Positions 9,183 through 18,736 of a DNA stretch of 48,999 nt are shown piece by piece; within the stretch, counting starts at the first letter, position 1; each line of letters starts with the position of its first letter. The stretch covers positions 1-48,999 of the forward strand of contig JAKQCM010000335.1 in the NCBI GenBank assembly GCA_029559155.1. Direction: 5' to 3'. The position numbers and the translations under genes were made by a program. This stretch comes from Chloroflexota bacterium. Lineage in GTDB: Bacteria > Chloroflexota > Anaerolineae > Promineifilales > Promineifilaceae. The notes under the pieces are model-generated. The model was given only the letters and a program-made list of their open reading frames with translations, did no database searches and was not told where the DNA came from.

Positions 9183-9214
9183 AGATTGGTCCAATCTTAA
9201 AGATTGAACCAATC
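9183..9214. repeat. Intergenic palindrome, AGATTGGTCCAATCT family
   Basis: AGATTGGTCCAATCT (9183-9197) is followed after 3 nt by AGATTGAACCAATC (9201-9214), giving nested and overall inverted symmetry with one mismatch. Related copies lie at 14712-14767 and 24121-24154, always between genes. Confidence 0.6.
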
Positions 9215-9273
9215 GAAGCAAAATACACAGGGTCTATTTAGGATCAACGGGCCAACATTCTCGGCTGCTGAAG

Positions 9274-9765
9274 TTATGAGGCGGCCTCGCCTGAATATGG
9301 CTCGATCTCCATTGCTTCAGGACCTTTACGAGTTTCCTCAACATCATACAAGACCCACTGACCTTCATTCAGGTCTTCCGGACGACCAACTGTGCTGGAT
9401 TTGTGGAAAAATATCTCTTCCCCTGCACCCCGGACCAGAAAGCCATACCCCTTTTGCGGGTTATACCATTTAAGCCGACCGATATATTTGCCGGTTTGTG
9501 GATCGATCTGAATGGGAAATGAGGTGTCAAACTCGCCGGGCGCATCAGAAACGGCCGTCTGGGCAGCCGCTTTGGGCTGAGATTCGCCTCGTTGTGGGCG
9601 CTCGGTGGGTGTAGACGCCGCTGCCGGCGCCTGGAAATCGCCCAATTGAGAAAGATACATTGGTTCAATCGGTAAACCGGCCTGGCTTAATCGCCGCTGC
9701 AGTTCAACGGTGAAAATAAATTCAACGCCGTTTTCATCCTTTACCCTTCGGTCTCTAAAGTTCAT
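9274..9765 (-). CDS. Cold-shock-domain protein with N-terminal extension
   Basis: From the ATG at 9765 this encodes about 163 residues. A GGAG site lies 10 nt upstream; an alternative TTG start at 9795 would add 10 residues. Residues about 1-45 form a small charged domain I do not recognise, about 46-90 are a Pro/Ala/Ser-rich linker, and about 95-160 are a cold-shock OB-fold. The RNP1-like KGYGFL and RNP2-like EIFFHKS motifs bind single-stranded RNA or DNA. Most bacterial cold-shock proteins are 65-75 residues, so the fused N-terminal part is unusual. It lies downstream of gyrA on the same strand with a gap of about 140 bp. A role in RNA chaperoning or translation is likely; its target is unknown. 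Confidence 0.8.
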   Translation of the reverse strand: MNFRDRRVKDENGVEFIFTVELQRRLSQAGLPIEPMYLSQLGDFQAPAAASTPTERPQRGESQPKAAAQTAVSDAPGEFDTSFPIQIDPQTGKYIGRLKWYNPQKGYGFLVRGAGEEIFFHKSSTVGRPEDLNEGQWVLYDVEETRKGPEAMEIEPYSGEAAS

Positions 9766-9904
9766 CCTATCTTGTCTCCGTTTCCGTTCGTACAAACAGT
9801 GAAAGTCTTTGGTCTGCTATCATCATTTCGGGTGAATTGATTTATTGATTATACCTATTTTTCTTGCATCCGGTATGTCGATTTAATCCAGTGCGCCCAG
9901 AGGG

Positions 9905-12388
9905 CTAGTCGATCAGCGACAGCTGTTTGGGCACGGCCGTTTCCTCATCACTGGGGCTTTCTGGCCTGGCCACCGACTGAATCGCCCCGGTGACGCGATT
10001 GCGGTCACCCATCTGCCAGAGTGCTTTCGGTTTTATAGCCCGCGTGCCTACGTCTGCCTGGCCCAGCCGCATGGTTTTGGTGGTGCCTACGGCCGTTGTA
10101 ATGATCAGATTCGCCTCCAATGGGCCGACAACAGCGGCCACCACTTCCGCTGCTTCTTTTGGCAAACGCATATTGATCACTCCCTGACCATACCGTCCCT
10201 GTGTCGGATATTGATCCATCGGCGTGGCTTTGGCCAATCCGTTATCGGTAACGCTCCACAAATACGCCGCCGGGTCAACAACCGCCATGGCGATCACCCC
10301 ATCCACATCGCTGCTCAGTTTAATACCCATCACGCCGCCGGCAGGCAAGCCCATCGGCCGCACCTCTTCTTCCTTAAAGCGGATCGCCTGACCGGATGCC
10401 GTCACCAATAGGATTTCATCTTCGCCAGAGGTCACCTTTGCCCAGCCCAAGGCGTCATCATCGGCGACATTGATGACCACAAACGGATCTGTCGTGATAC
10501 CCGGCAAATCTTCCAGGCGCACGCGTTTTACCACGCCCGACAAGGTCGTTAAAAACAGGTATCCCTCGGCCTCAAAGGGAAGGACCAACGCGGCGGCCAA
10601 ATGATGCCGCCGGGTGAGGCCTGTCATATCCGCCCAGTGAGTCCCCTGCCCCAACTCTCGCGCCTGCGCCAACTGATAAACCGGCAAACTGACAGCCTGC
10701 CCGTCAGCCGTGAACAGGTAAAGAATGTCCTGAGTATTGGCTTCTAACAGCGCTTTAGGCTGCTCGGCGGGCTTGGTTGGCACTGAGACCATATCCGGCG
10801 TCGTTGTACGCGCAATGGTTCCTTTCTCGCCAATCATGACCCACACCTGTTGGTCTGGCAGCAAATCGGTGGCTGTGATGACTTTGCTTTCACCGCTTTC
10901 AATGATTTGTGTACGGCGGCTGTTGGCGTATTTGCCGCGCACGGCCGTTAACTCTTCTTTGATTGTGTCCCGCATCATTTGCGGGCTGGCAATCAACCGC
11001 TCTAAATACTTGATGAGCTGTAACTTTTCCTTGTACTCATCCTGAATTTTTCGTCGCTCCAAACCGGCCAAGCGCCGAAGCTGCATATCCAAAATGGCTT
11101 GCGCTTGCATCTCCGAAAGCTTAAACCGGCTCTGCAAATTTGCCCGCGCCGTCTCTACCGTCCGCGACCGCCGGATGGTGTCAATCACTTCATCCAGATT
11201 ATCCAGCGCAATTAACAACCCCTCTAAAATATGTGCCCGTTGGCGTGTCTTCTCCAGATCGTATTCGCTGCGCCGCTTAATAACCTCCAGGCGATGCTCC
11301 AAATACACCCGTAGCGCCTGTTTCAGCGTTAAAATACGTGGCGCGCCATTCACCAGCGCCAACAGGGAAATACTAAACGTGCTTTGCATCGGCGTCAGGC
11401 GGAAGAGTTCGGCCAGGACATCCTCTGGCTCTACATTGCGCGTCGTTTCCAGAATAATGCGCATCCCATTACGATCTGATTCGTCGCGCAAATCGGTCAA
11501 CCCTTCGATTTTGCCATCCCGATGCAGGTCGGCAATACGGCCGAGCAAATTCGTCTTGTTGGCCTGATACGGCAGTTCCGTGATTACGATGCGCGATTTA
11601 TTGCGCTCCATGCGTTCAACATGAGCTTTCGCCCGCACCGTAACCCGGCCACGCCCCGTGGCATAAGCATTTAGCAAAACATCGGTTTCGTTTTCGTCGC
11701 CCCGAAAACGAAAAATTTGCCCGCCCGTCGGAAAATCTGGCCCTTTAATAAATTGCATCAAGTCGCCAACGGATATATCCGCCAGAGCGTCCCATTTATC
11801 CAGCATATAACAGAGCGCATCGACGACTTCGCCTAAATTGTGCGGGGGTACGCTGGTAGCCATGCCCACGGCAATTCCCGACGAGCCATTTACCAGCAAG
11901 TTTGGGATGGTGGCCGGCAGTACACTGGGTTCTTGCAACGAATCGTCGAAGTTGGCGGAGAAATCGACGGTGTTTTTATTGATGTCTTCGAGCATGTCGA
12001 AACCCATGTTCGACATGCGGGCTTCGGTATAACGCATCGCCGCCGCCGGATCGCCATCAATGGAGCCGAAATTCCCTTGCCCGTCTACTAGTTCGGCGCG
12101 CATGGAGAAATCTTGGGCCATGCGAACCATCGCGTCGTAAACCGACTGGTCGCCGTGGGGGTGATATTTGCCCAGCACCTCGCCAACAACGCGCGCAGAT
12201 TTACGATAGGGTGTATCTGGTCGCAGGCCCATATCATACATGGCATACAAAATTCGCCGCTGCACTGGTTTCAGCCCATCGCGCGCGTCGGGTAATGCCC
12301 GCGAGACAATGACGCTCATGGCGTAGCTGAGGTAGGATTCTTTTACTTCATGCTCAATGTCGATTTGTTTTACAAGTCCGATTTCCAT
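9905..12388 (-). CDS. gyrA: DNA gyrase / topoisomerase IV subunit A
   Basis: This 827-residue protein is the breakage-reunion subunit of a type IIA topoisomerase, working with GyrB or ParE as a heterotetramer on the chromosome. The N-terminal winged-helix region is textbook ([20 protein letters not shown]), with the catalytic tyrosine Y120 in [10 protein letters not shown]. Residues about 500-810 form the beta-propeller C-terminal domain. A clear GyrA box (QRRGGKG type) is not visible; QGRYGQG near 735 is the nearest. GyrA and ParC therefore cannot be separated from sequence alone; length and C-terminal repeats favour GyrA. The quinolone-determining region reads [14 protein letters not shown], with Q81 where E. 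coli GyrA has S83 and D85 at the D87 position. It has its own promoter at 12500-12528. Confidence 0.9.
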   Translation of the reverse strand: MEIGLVKQIDIEHEVKESYLSYAMSVIVSRALPDARDGLKPVQRRILYAMYDMGLRPDTPYRKSARVVGEVLGKYHPHGDQSVYDAMVRMAQDFSMRAELVDGQGNFGSIDGDPAAAMRYTEARMSNMGFDMLEDINKNTVDFSANFDDSLQEPSVLPATIPNLLVNGSSGIAVGMATSVPPHNLGEVVDALCYMLDKWDALADISVGDLMQFIKGPDFPTGGQIFRFRGDENETDVLLNAYATGRGRVTVRAKAHVERMERNKSRIVITELPYQANKTNLLGRIADLHRDGKIEGLTDLRDESDRNGMRIILETTRNVEPEDVLAELFRLTPMQSTFSISLLALVNGAPRILTLKQALRVYLEHRLEVIKRRSEYDLEKTRQRAHILEGLLIALDNLDEVIDTIRRSRTVETARANLQSRFKLSEMQAQAILDMQLRRLAGLERRKIQDEYKEKLQLIKYLERLIASPQMMRDTIKEELTAVRGKYANSRRTQIIESGESKVITATDLLPDQQVWVMIGEKGTIARTTTPDMVSVPTKPAEQPKALLEANTQDILYLFTADGQAVSLPVYQLAQARELGQGTHWADMTGLTRRHHLAAALVLPFEAEGYLFLTTLSGVVKRVRLEDLPGITTDPFVVINVADDDALGWAKVTSGEDEILLVTASGQAIRFKEEEVRPMGLPAGGVMGIKLSSDVDGVIAMAVVDPAAYLWSVTDNGLAKATPMDQYPTQGRYGQGVINMRLPKEAAEVVAAVVGPLEANLIITTAVGTTKTMRLGQADVGTRAIKPKALWQMGDRNRVTGAIQSVARPESPSDEETAVPKQLSLID

Positions 12389-12499
12389 AGTTCGTTATTT
12401 GTTTCCGAGTGATATTGGGGGTAAAACGGCCGTTTCCCGCTCGCTACAGGCAGCCTAAACTCCCTGGCAATTGAAATATTTGTTCTATTTTGGGCAGTA

Positions 12500-12528
12500 A
12501 CTATAGGCAATTTGTGGCAGACAGTCAA
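12500..12528 (-). promoter_or_regulatory. Promoter upstream of gyrA
   Basis: Read on the minus strand, TTGACT (12528-12523) and TATAGT (12505-12500) are 17 bp apart, each one base from consensus. They lie about 110 bp upstream of the gyrA start, so gyrA can be transcribed separately from the iron-sulfur cluster. Confidence 0.55.
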
Positions 12529-12546
12529 ACGATAATCACCTGCGCA

Positions 12547-12867
12547 CTACCAGATATCAGGTGATTCGACATAGACGTCCCCGTTTTCCACTTTTACGGC
12601 AAAAGTTGGCACAGGCGACGTTGCCGGCATGCATAACGCTTTGCCGGTACGAATGTCAAAACGTGCGCCGTGGCGCGGACATTCGATTTCGTGGTCCTCT
12701 AATTCGCCATCTTCCAGTGGGCCATCATCGTGAGTGCAGCGGTCGGCCAGACAATACAACGTCCCGCCCACGTTAAAGACAACAACTGTTTCGTCTGCAA
12801 AATCGTACCACAGGCGACCGCCTGGGGGAATGTCTTCGATGCGCGCTATTTTTACAAATTCTGTCAT
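12547..12867 (-). CDS. Rieske-type [2Fe-2S] ferredoxin
   Basis: This 106-residue soluble protein fits the NirD/BphF-type Rieske ferredoxins. The two cluster motifs are visible: C-x-H (RCTHDDG, about 42-44) and C-x2-H (CPRHGARF, about 63-66), with the usual spacing of about 17 residues. It has no membrane segment, so it is not a cytochrome bc subunit. It follows sufU by 74 bp and is the last gene of the iron-sulfur group. It may serve as an electron donor or client of the cluster, similar to small Rieske proteins seen near suf genes in other bacteria. The exact partner is unknown. Confidence 0.88.
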   Translation of the reverse strand: MTEFVKIARIEDIPPGGRLWYDFADETVVVFNVGGTLYCLADRCTHDDGPLEDGELEDHEIECPRHGARFDIRTGKALCMPATSPVPTFAVKVENGDVYVESPDIW

Positions 12868-12941
12868 TTCAATTTTTACTCATGCATGTAACCACGGTTA
12901 TGCCCCGGAAAACTGCATAATTTCGCGTGCGCAACCGCGGG

Positions 12942-13322
12942 TTATTCGTGTTGGTTTGCTGCGCCAGATACGCCAGATTGCAGCACTTTCAGCGACAAGA
13001 GGGCGCATTTCTGACGCGCCTGACTTAACGGCACACCAATCAGGTCTAATAAGCGCTCTGGCGAAAAGGTGCGGATGTCGGCGAGGCTCATGCCTTTAAT
13101 CGTTTCGGTGAGCAAAGAGGCCGACGCCTGGCTGATGGCGCAGCCGCTGCCTGTCCAGGCAACCTGGCTGACTCGCCCGAAATCATCTAGTTTGATGGCG
13201 ATCCGGATGATGTCGCCACAGAGTGGATTGTCATCTTCGTGAATGTAATCGGCCGTTTCCAGTTCGCCAAAGTTCAGTGGATGCTCGTGAAGATCGATGA
13301 TCTGTTCCCGGTAAATATCCAT
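12942..13322 (-). CDS. sufU: SufU-type sulfur acceptor / Fe-S assembly protein
   Basis: This 126-residue protein belongs to the SufU/IscU fold. Zinc or sulfur ligands C35 and D37 (NPLCGD), C61 (GSGCAIS) and C106 (QKCALL) are all present. SufU accepts persulfide from SufS and passes sulfur to the SufBCD scaffold. The extra segment between C61 and C106 matches SufU, not IscU. It lies 78 bp downstream of sufS on the same strand, as in Firmicutes-type SUF operons. No SufE gene is seen, which agrees with SufU being the SufS partner here. Confidence 0.9.
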   Translation of the reverse strand: MDIYREQIIDLHEHPLNFGELETADYIHEDDNPLCGDIIRIAIKLDDFGRVSQVAWTGSGCAISQASASLLTETIKGMSLADIRTFSPERLLDLIGVPLSQARQKCALLSLKVLQSGVSGAANQHE

Positions 13323-13357
13323 GACAAACCTCGAATCAGTTAAGGTGCTGTATGCCG

Positions 13358-13380
13358 ATTAGAGCCAATGCGGCTCTAAT
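13358..13380. repeat. Hairpin between sufS and sufU
   Basis: ATTAGAGCC (13358-13366) and GGCTCTAAT (13372-13380) form a perfect 9-bp stem with a 5-nt loop. There is no T-run on the minus-strand 3' side, so it is more likely an mRNA processing or stability element than a terminator. Confidence 0.55.
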
Positions 13381-13400
13381 ATCCTTTCCCACTGGCAAAA

Positions 13401-14627
13401 TTATAATCGAAAAAGTTTGCGTGTCCGGTTGAGACTGGCAACGAGCTTGTCGATTTCTTGTGTTGTTGTGTGCAAATAAAAGCTGGCGCGCGCAGTGGCG
13501 CTGATATTCAGGCGCAAATGGAGCGGCATGGCACAGTGGTGGCCAGCGCGGATGGCAATGCCATCTTTATCGACAACCTCGGAAATGTCATGAGGATGGA
13601 TGCCTTGGATGGTGAAGGTGGCTACGCCGGCGCGCTGCGAGGCGGGCGGACCGTAAAGGGTGATGCCTTTTACTTCGCTTAGAGCTTCGAGGGCGTAATG
13701 GGTGATAAACTGCTCGTGGGCGTGGATATTGTCCATGCCGATGTCAGTGAGGTAGTCTACGGCCGTTCCCAAGCCAATTCCCTCAGCAATGCTCGGCGTT
13801 CCCGCTTCAAACTTCCAGGGCAAATCATTCCAGGTGGAACCTTCCAGGGTTACACGGCGAATCATGTCGCCGCCGCCCATGAAGGGTGGCATGTTTTCCA
13901 GCAATCGGCGCTTGCCGTAGAGGATGCCAATGCCGGTCGGTCCGCACATTTTGTGGCCAGAGAAGGTCATAAAATCGCAGTCCCAGGCCTGAATGTCGAC
14001 GGCCGTATGCGGCACAGCCTGCGCGGCATCTACCATCACGACTGCGCCCACAGCATGACCGGCATCGACCAACTGGCGGACTGGGTTGATGGTGCCAAAG
14101 ACGTTGGAAACGGCCGTAAATGAAAACAGCTTCGTTCGCTCCGTCAATAACCCATCCAACCGGCTCAAATCCAGCGTGCCATCGGGCAAAAAGGGAATGT
14201 AACGCACAACCGCCCCTTTCTCTTCCGCCAACATCTGCCAGGGAACCAGATTGGCGTGGTGCTCCATCTCGGTGAGCAGAATCTCATCGCCAGCCTGAAT
14301 GTTTTGCCGCCCCCAACTGTAGGCCACCAAATTAAACCCCTCGGTGGCGTTCCGCACGTAAATGATCAGGCTTTCATCCGGCGCATGGATAAAGCGAGCA
14401 ATTTTTAACCGGGCCGCTTCATATGCGTTCGTTGCGTCTTCACTCAACCGGTGAATCCCGCGGTGCACATTGGCGTTCATTTGTCGGTAATAGGTATCCA
14501 TGGCCGCCAAAACAACTTCCGGCTTCTGCGACGAAGCAGCGCTGTCCAAATAAACCAGGGGTATACCCGGGTACGCTTCTACACTTAAAATAGGGAAATC
14601 TGCGCGTATTTTTTCTACGTCTAACAT
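13401..14627 (-). CDS. sufS: Cysteine desulfurase SufS
   Basis: This 408-residue PLP enzyme removes sulfur from cysteine to give alanine and an enzyme persulfide. The PLP lysine is K226 in TFSGHKMCGP, and the catalytic cysteine is C365 in RAGHHCAMP, which matches group II desulfurases (SufS/CsdA). The N-terminal region (PGIPLVYLDSAASSQKP) and NVHRGIHRLSE are typical. Length matches the family. It lies upstream of sufU and downstream of a rhodanese gene, in the same orientation as sufCBD, so it supplies sulfur for cluster assembly. A 182-bp gap with a long perfect hairpin separates it from the rhodanese gene, so it may be partly uncoupled from the upstream transcript. Confidence 0.95.
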   Translation of the reverse strand: MLDVEKIRADFPILSVEAYPGIPLVYLDSAASSQKPEVVLAAMDTYYRQMNANVHRGIHRLSEDATNAYEAARLKIARFIHAPDESLIIYVRNATEGFNLVAYSWGRQNIQAGDEILLTEMEHHANLVPWQMLAEEKGAVVRYIPFLPDGTLDLSRLDGLLTERTKLFSFTAVSNVFGTINPVRQLVDAGHAVGAVVMVDAAQAVPHTAVDIQAWDCDFMTFSGHKMCGPTGIGILYGKRRLLENMPPFMGGGDMIRRVTLEGSTWNDLPWKFEAGTPSIAEGIGLGTAVDYLTDIGMDNIHAHEQFITHYALEALSEVKGITLYGPPASQRAGVATFTIQGIHPHDISEVVDKDGIAIRAGHHCAMPLHLRLNISATARASFYLHTTTQEIDKLVASLNRTRKLFRL

Positions 14628-14711
14628 GAAATAGATTGTAATGCGGATCAGGTGATACGCAAAAAGTCGAGGACAGAGTTGGGGTTTAGGGATGAGGATG
14701 GGAGACAGAAA

Positions 14712-14767
14712 ATAGGTCCAATCTTGTTGTAGATTAAAAAATTAATCTACAACAAGATTGGACCTAT
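14712..14767. repeat. Long perfect hairpin (26-bp arms) between rhodanese and sufS genes
   Basis: The arms 14712-14737 and 14742-14767 are perfectly complementary over 26 bp with an AAAA loop. Each arm begins or ends with the AGGTCCAATCT sequence shared with the intergenic palindromes at 9183 and 24121. No T-run follows on either strand. It would fold in the suf transcript. Confidence 0.8.
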
Positions 14768-14809
14768 CTGGGAATTCTAAAGTTGATTACACGTGGTTCC
14801 TCGTCATGT

Positions 14810-15679
14810 CTAGCGTTTGGCTTTGGATGGATTCTCAATCGGCGCGCCTACCAGGTTGCCCCATTCAGTCCAGGAGCCGTCATAATTGCGCACGTTTGGA
14901 TAACCCAGAAGATAGGTCAAGACAAACCAGGTATGCGAACTGCGCTCGCCAATCCGACAATAAGCGACCACACTGTTGTCAGGCGAAAGTCCTTGTTCTT
15001 CTTCATAAATTGCCCGCAAACTATCGGCGGATTTGAAGGTGCCATCTTCGGCGACTGCCCGGCTCCAGGGCACATTCACTGCGCCGCGAATGTGTCCGCC
15101 GCGCAGCGCGCCTTCTTGTGGCGACCCGGGCATGTGCAGCAGCTCGCCGCTAAATTCTTGCGGACTGCGCACATCCACCAATGGTTGATCCGCGCGCACA
15201 TGGTCCATGACCTGATCCCGAAAGGCGCGGATTTTGTAATCGGCGCGCGCGGCAGGTTTGTAAGTTGTCGTGGGGAATGAGGGTTTCTCTTTGGTCAATT
15301 CGCGCCCTTCAGCAATCCACTTCACGCGACCGCCATCCATGATGCGACAGTCGGCGTGCCCAAATAGTTTAAAGACCCAGAAAGCATAACAGGCCCACCA
15401 ATTGTTTTTGTCGCCATAAAAAACAACGGTCGTATCGTTGCTGATGCCGTTTTTGGCCATCAGCGCAGCAAAAGCGCTTTCGTCCAGGTAATCGCGGCGC
15501 ACAGCGTCGTTTAGATCGGCTACCCAGTCGATGTGTACGGCCGTCGCAATATGGCCGGTGCTGTAGAGCAAAACATCTTCATTCGATTCGACCAGGCGCA
15601 CGGCCGTGTTGTGCATATTGTCGGCCACCCAATCGGTGCTTACCAAAACTTCAGGATGAATATAGCCTTTGTTACTCAC
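14810..15679 (-). CDS. Two-domain rhodanese (thiosulfate/3-mercaptopyruvate sulfurtransferase type)
   Basis: This 289-residue cytosolic protein has two rhodanese domains (about 8-125 and 160-285). The active cysteine is C241 in the loop CRIGERSS; CRxGxR loops are typical of thiosulfate sulfurtransferases. Family members move sulfane sulfur from thiosulfate or mercaptopyruvate to a thiol acceptor. Lying between sufD and sufS, it could provide an extra sulfur source for cluster assembly or recycle persulfide. The start is GTG at 15679, preceded by AGGAG. Its leader (15711-15870) contains a candidate attenuator, so it may be controlled separately from sufCBD. Confidence 0.9.
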   Translation of the reverse strand: MSNKGYIHPEVLVSTDWVADNMHNTAVRLVESNEDVLLYSTGHIATAVHIDWVADLNDAVRRDYLDESAFAALMAKNGISNDTTVVFYGDKNNWWACYAFWVFKLFGHADCRIMDGGRVKWIAEGRELTKEKPSFPTTTYKPAARADYKIRAFRDQVMDHVRADQPLVDVRSPQEFSGELLHMPGSPQEGALRGGHIRGAVNVPWSRAVAEDGTFKSADSLRAIYEEEQGLSPDNSVVAYCRIGERSSHTWFVLTYLLGYPNVRNYDGSWTEWGNLVGAPIENPSKAKR

Positions 15680-15710
15680 GTCAAACTCCTACTTTATGCT
15701 GGTTTAGATC

Positions 15711-15870
15711 AAAAACGGTGGCCGCGCTGCCACCCCGGTTTCCTTGGGAATGGCGAGAGTCGCTGCCACCGTTTGCCTTGAATTCACTTCATGCCAGGCG
15801 AGGGAGTCAGCTCTCCCGCCTTGTACACAAGCACCAATCATCCGAGATAACCCGAAGTCGGGACGTGCCC
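15711..15870 (-). promoter_or_regulatory. Candidate structured leader / attenuator (T-box-like) before the rhodanese gene
   Basis: On the minus strand the sequence GGGGTGGCAGCGCGG lies just before GCCACCGTTTTT. GGTGGC and GCCACC pair into a terminator hairpin with a T-run (15711-15735). GGGTGGCAGCGCG resembles the T-box sequence (GGGTGGNACCGCG) with one mismatch. The same GGTGGCAGCG occurs a second time about 40 nt upstream, so two alternative structures are possible. A further stem (GGCGGGAG with CTCCCTCGCC) lies at about 15794-15821. I could not identify a specifier loop. It may instead be another attenuator class. Confidence 0.4.
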
Positions 15871-15876
15871 ATGAAT

Positions 15877-17184
15877 TTAGCCAAGCTTTTCAACAATGCG
15901 TCCAAAGATGCGCTCGCGGATACCCTCAAATGGGATGCGCCGCATAAGCGGGTCAAAAAACCCCTGAACGGACATTTCTACGGCCGTTTTCCGGGGAATC
16001 CCACGGCTCATTAGATAGAACAACTCTTCCGGGTCCAGCTTGCCAATGGCTGATGCGTGGGTGCAGCGCACGTCATCGGCTTCAATCTCCAGACCGGGGA
16101 TAGAATCGGCGCGGGCCGTTTTATCCAGCATCAGGTTGCGGTTGGCCTGGAAGCCATCAATTCGCTGCGAACCGGGCAACGCTTTGATCATGCCTTGCCA
16201 GACAGTGCGCGATTTGTCTTTGAGCGCGCCTTTGTAGAGCAGGTCGCTGGTGGTATCTTCGGCGTTGTGGTTTTGCTGCGTGTCCAGGTCCAGATGTTGA
16301 CGGCCGTTTGTGAAGAAAATACCGCTCATCCGTCCCCACGCACCCGGCCGATCCAGTTCCATCGTCTGGAACGCTTTCGTCAGGCGCGTGCCCATCATGC
16401 TCGTCACCCAATCCAGCTTGCCATCGCGGCCAACGCGGCCTCGTTCGTGGTTAAACTGCCACATGTTCGCGCCAAAATCTTGCAGACCGGCATAGATCAG
16501 GCTGGCATTGTCACGCACCAACAGCTCGATAACCCCGTTATGTATCCCGGCCTGCTGCCCATTCGCCGACGCGTATTCATCCATAAAGATGACTTCGGCG
16601 CTTTCTTCCACGATAACCAGGGTATGGGTAAAAGTTTTGCCATTCTCCACCCACAACACGCTGTGCAGGGGGGCGGCCGCTTTGACGTTTTTCGGCACGT
16701 ACAAGAAGGTCCCGCCGCGCCAAAATGCGCCATGCAAAGCGGCGAATTTACCTTCGTCTATGCGCACGCCTTCGGTCATGAAATGTTTTTGCACGAGAGC
16801 CGGGTATTGGGCAACGGCCGTGTGCATATCACAAAATATCACACCCTGCGCCTTCAACTCATCGCTCAACGTCAACGCCTTCACCACGCCATCCACCTGC
16901 AGCATATTGCCGCCCGCTTCGTCCGTGGTCAGTTGTTTACCCAGATAATCAGGGATAGTCGCGTCAGCGCCCGCATCGCCATTCACCGAGGGACCAAATT
17001 CGTCCAATTTTAGACGGCGCAAATCCGTGCGCCGCCAATCTTCCAGTTGGGTATTTGGCATTGGCAGGCTTTCGTACACGTCAAACGCTTGCAGCCGCAA
17101 GGCCAACATCCACTCTGGCTCGTTCAAGTAAGCCGATAATTGTTTTACTGCTTCTTTCGTAAAGTTTGTCATTTTATTCAACAA
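15877..17184 (-). CDS. sufD: Fe-S cluster assembly protein SufD
   Basis: This 435-residue protein is the SufD subunit of the SufBCD scaffold. The C-terminal SufBD core is clear: the beta-helix region contains WVTSMMGTRLTKAFQ and LDTQQNHNAEDTTSDLLYKG. The end carries [33 protein letters not shown], which includes the conserved CTH histidine near the SufB-SufD interface. The N-terminal helical part (LPMPNTQLEDWRRTDLR) is typical of SufD. It lies 44 bp downstream of sufB and is probably co-transcribed with sufC and sufB. SufD pairs with SufB and SufC and is linked to iron acquisition. Confidence 0.95.
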   Translation of the reverse strand: MLNKMTNFTKEAVKQLSAYLNEPEWMLALRLQAFDVYESLPMPNTQLEDWRRTDLRRLKLDEFGPSVNGDAGADATIPDYLGKQLTTDEAGGNMLQVDGVVKALTLSDELKAQGVIFCDMHTAVAQYPALVQKHFMTEGVRIDEGKFAALHGAFWRGGTFLYVPKNVKAAAPLHSVLWVENGKTFTHTLVIVEESAEVIFMDEYASANGQQAGIHNGVIELLVRDNASLIYAGLQDFGANMWQFNHERGRVGRDGKLDWVTSMMGTRLTKAFQTMELDRPGAWGRMSGIFFTNGRQHLDLDTQQNHNAEDTTSDLLYKGALKDKSRTVWQGMIKALPGSQRIDGFQANRNLMLDKTARADSIPGLEIEADDVRCTHASAIGKLDPEELFYLMSRGIPRKTAVEMSVQGFFDPLMRRIPFEGIRERIFGRIVEKLG

Positions 17185-17228
17185 TGAAGCGAATTGTAAC
17201 CATACAATTCCCCATTCACATTTATTTT

Positions 17229-18674
17229 TTACCCGATGCTGCCTTCCATCTGCAATTGAATCAGACGGTTCATTTCAATGGCGTATTCCATCGGCAGTTC
17301 CTTTACCAACGGCTCAATAAAGCCGTTCACAATCATCGAGGTAGCCATATCTTCGGGAATGCCGCGGCTCATGAGATAGAAAAGCTGCTCTTCGCCTACT
17401 TTACTTACCGATGCTTCATGACCTACGGTCACATCCTCGGCGTCGATTTCGATGTAAGGGTAGGTGTCCGACCGGCTTTCGGGGTCCAAAAGCAGGGCGT
17501 CGCATACCACGTTCGATTTGCAATTTTCGGCGTTCTTTTCCACTTTCAGCAGCCCGCGATAGGAAGCGCGGCCGCCGCCCTTGCTAATCGACTTGGAAAT
17601 GATGCGGCTGGTGGTATTGGGAGCCACATGCACGACTTTGCCGCCGGCGTCCAGATGCTGCCCTTTACCGGCGAAAGCGATGGAAAGAATCTCGCCATGC
17701 GCCCCTTCGCCCACCATGTACACGGCGGGGTATTTCATGGTGATTTTGGAACCCAGGTTGCCATCGACCCACTCCATGGTGGCGTTTTCTTCGGCGACAG
17801 CCCGTTTGGTGACCAAATTATAGACGTTGTTGGACCAGTTCTGGATGGTGGTGTAGCGGCATCGCGCGCCTTTGCGCACCAGCACTTCAACCACGGCCGA
17901 ATGGAGCGAATCGCTCGAGTAGATGGGAGCGGTGCAGCCTTCGACGTAATGAACGTAGGCGCCTTCATCCACAATAATTAGCGTGCGTTCGAACTGTCCG
18001 GCATTTTTGGCGTTGATACGGAAGTACGCCTGTAGGGGCATTTCCACATGGACGCCGGGCGGAACATAAATGAAGCTGCCGCCGGACCATACGGCCGTGT
18101 TCAAAGCCGCAAATTTGTTGTCATTAAAAGGAATAACCGTGCCAAAGTATTCCTTCACCATGTCGGGATACTGCCGCAGCCCTTCATCCATGCCCAGGAA
18201 CACAACACCTTTTTGCTCCAAATCCTTTTTGATGTTGTGGTAAACCACCTCGGATTCGTACTGCGCAGCTACACCAGAGAGGTATTTTTGCTCGGCGTCG
18301 GGTATCCCCAGCTTATTGAAGGTGTCTTTGATGTAGCTGGGAATGTCATCCCAATTATCGCCTTCCCGTTCGCTGGGTTTAATGTAGTAGTAAATTTCGT
18401 CGAAATCAATTTCACCCAAATCAGCGCCCCAAGTAGGCACCGGCCGACTCAGAAAGTGTTCGTACGCCTTCAAGCGAATGTCTAACATCCACTCCGGCTC
18501 ATTTTTGGATATGGACATCGCCCGAATCACGTCCGCGTCCAGACCTCTTTTCGCCTTAAATACATAGTCCTCAACGTCAGCAAAGCCATATTTAGTGGCA
18601 TAATCCGAGTTGACGCTGGCAACGACTTCTTCTTCGCTTAATTCGCGCGTTAATTCGCGTTCAATATCTGCCAT
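17229..18674 (-). CDS. sufB: Fe-S cluster assembly protein SufB
   Basis: This 481-residue protein is the SufB scaffold on which clusters are built. Conserved stretches include [54 protein letters not shown] and [20 protein letters not shown]. The cysteine in NCKSNVVC matches the essential SufB cysteine region. Length and order are normal for the family. It lies between sufC (62 bp upstream) and sufD (44 bp downstream) in the conserved sufCBD order. Confidence 0.97.
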   Translation of the reverse strand: MADIERELTRELSEEEVVASVNSDYATKYGFADVEDYVFKAKRGLDADVIRAMSISKNEPEWMLDIRLKAYEHFLSRPVPTWGADLGEIDFDEIYYYIKPSEREGDNWDDIPSYIKDTFNKLGIPDAEQKYLSGVAAQYESEVVYHNIKKDLEQKGVVFLGMDEGLRQYPDMVKEYFGTVIPFNDNKFAALNTAVWSGGSFIYVPPGVHVEMPLQAYFRINAKNAGQFERTLIIVDEGAYVHYVEGCTAPIYSSDSLHSAVVEVLVRKGARCRYTTIQNWSNNVYNLVTKRAVAEENATMEWVDGNLGSKITMKYPAVYMVGEGAHGEILSIAFAGKGQHLDAGGKVVHVAPNTTSRIISKSISKGGGRASYRGLLKVEKNAENCKSNVVCDALLLDPESRSDTYPYIEIDAEDVTVGHEASVSKVGEEQLFYLMSRGIPEDMATSMIVNGFIEPLVKELPMEYAIEMNRLIQLQMEGSIG

Positions 18675-18736
18675 GATTCATACTCCCTACAAATTTCGAC
18701 AGGATTCTGGCAACCATGCCGCCTGCCGAAAAGTGT

